In this document: piece after piece, positions 59,932-60,099 of the stretch
Layout of the letters: the number at the start of each line of letters is the position of its first letter
Position numbering within the stretch: position 1 is the first letter of the stretch
Source: Lachnospiraceae bacterium AM93-12TA
Lineage (GTDB): Bacteria > Bacillota > Clostridia > Lachnospirales > Lachnospiraceae
Reading direction: 5' to 3'
NCBI GenBank assembly: GCA_027698105.1
Contig: JAQERH010000019.1
Coordinates: 1-60,099 of the forward strand
Length of the DNA: 60,099 bases
Made by a program: the position numbers and the translations under genes
The notes under the pieces: model-generated
Seen by the model: only the letters and a program-made list of their open reading frames with translations
The model's database searches: none
Told to the model about the DNA's origin: nothing

Positions 59932-60099
59932 TTGCTTGGCGGAAAAATCTGTGTTAAAATAATTTTGGCAAAATAAGTGGCGGGAAAAAGTATCACAAGC
60001 AAAAAGAAGTTATATAAAATAAGAGCGTTGAAATAGAACTGTAATGCGAGACCGTTTCAAGTTTTGTGTAAACTCAAAAAACTGATATAAGATATGCCA
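59932..60099. other. AT-rich sequence at the window end
   Basis: No gene or clear repeat seen; probably the promoter region of the next gene of the element. Confidence 0.4.

Larger units (their letters stand above)
54560..60099. mobile_element. Integrative mobilizable element in tRNA-Thr with a CRESS-type replicon
   Basis: Begins in the 3' end of tRNA-Thr and runs off the window. It has a tyrosine integrase pointing to the tRNA, a MobV relaxase, two unknown ORFs, an XRE repressor with paired operators, a nonanucleotide stem-loop origin and a CRESS-like Rep. It is more AT-rich than the chromosome to its left. The second attachment site must lie beyond 60099. It is too small, in what is visible, to encode its own mating apparatus. 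Confidence 0.85.

Overview
The window looks like a gut Lachnospiraceae-type Firmicute (Clostridia). The reasons are clear GGAGG ribosome binding sites throughout, an rnf operon in the clostridial order rnfCDGEAB, a Firmicute cpsBCD tyrosine-phosphorelay capsule module, a SpoVB-like flippase, and two mobile elements of clostridial type. No species is claimed.

Layout. (1) Bases 1 to about 3600 are the right end of an integrative element: a small Cys-rich ORF, a sigma-region-4-like protein, about 460 bp of structured non-coding DNA, a tnpW-like gene, and two serine recombinases (one small and probably catalytically dead, one full TnpX-like). (2) At 3593-6268 (minus) lies a capsule/exopolysaccharide operon, cpsB-cpsC-cpsD plus two small membrane ORFs. 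The element abuts, and may truncate, the last one. Its promoter lies inside a segment of about 200 bp bounded by inverted recombinase-site-like repeats (6317-6342 and 6527-6552), so it is a candidate invertible promoter. (3) 6635-11547 is a sugar-type ABC operon with a DUF3798 binding protein, followed by an AIM24-family gene. (4) 12812-17840 is a phosphorelay (REC-HD-GYP regulator, Hpt protein, hybrid histidine kinase split by a frameshift). (5) 17920-31324 holds a cytidylate-kinase-like protein, an NhaD-type antiporter, a lone tyrosine recombinase, an aldose epimerase, two YfcC carriers around an amidohydrolase with a divergent MerR regulator and textbook MerR promoter, an XRE regulator with an NSS transporter, and a lipoprotein. 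(6) 31456-36431 is the rnf operon. (7) 36601-36888 is a dense cluster of long hairpins beside sbcCD (36890-41226). (8) 41334-54330 contains a cupin, an AbgB-like peptidase with an amino-acid ABC transporter, MATE, SpoVB-like, Na/Pi cotransporter, an ABC system with a fused permease-ATPase, and a HAD hydrolase. (9) From tRNA-Thr(GGT) at 54514 to the window end lies a second element: tyrosine integrase, MobV relaxase, XRE repressor, and a Rep protein of the eukaryotic-virus-like CRESS type.

The most striking system is in that last element. Rep (58683-59891) has HUH motifs I-III and an SF3 helicase domain. About 270 bp upstream is a perfect 12-bp stem whose loop displays TAGTATTAC, the nonanucleotide of circovirus/geminivirus-type origins. 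Together these form a complete CRESS-like rolling-circle replicon inside an integrative mobilizable element.

A physiological theme is sodium: Rnf (ferredoxin-driven ion pump), NhaD-type antiporter, NSS symporter and Na/Pi cotransporter all sit within about 35 kb. All family assignments are from reading motifs; no database search was run.
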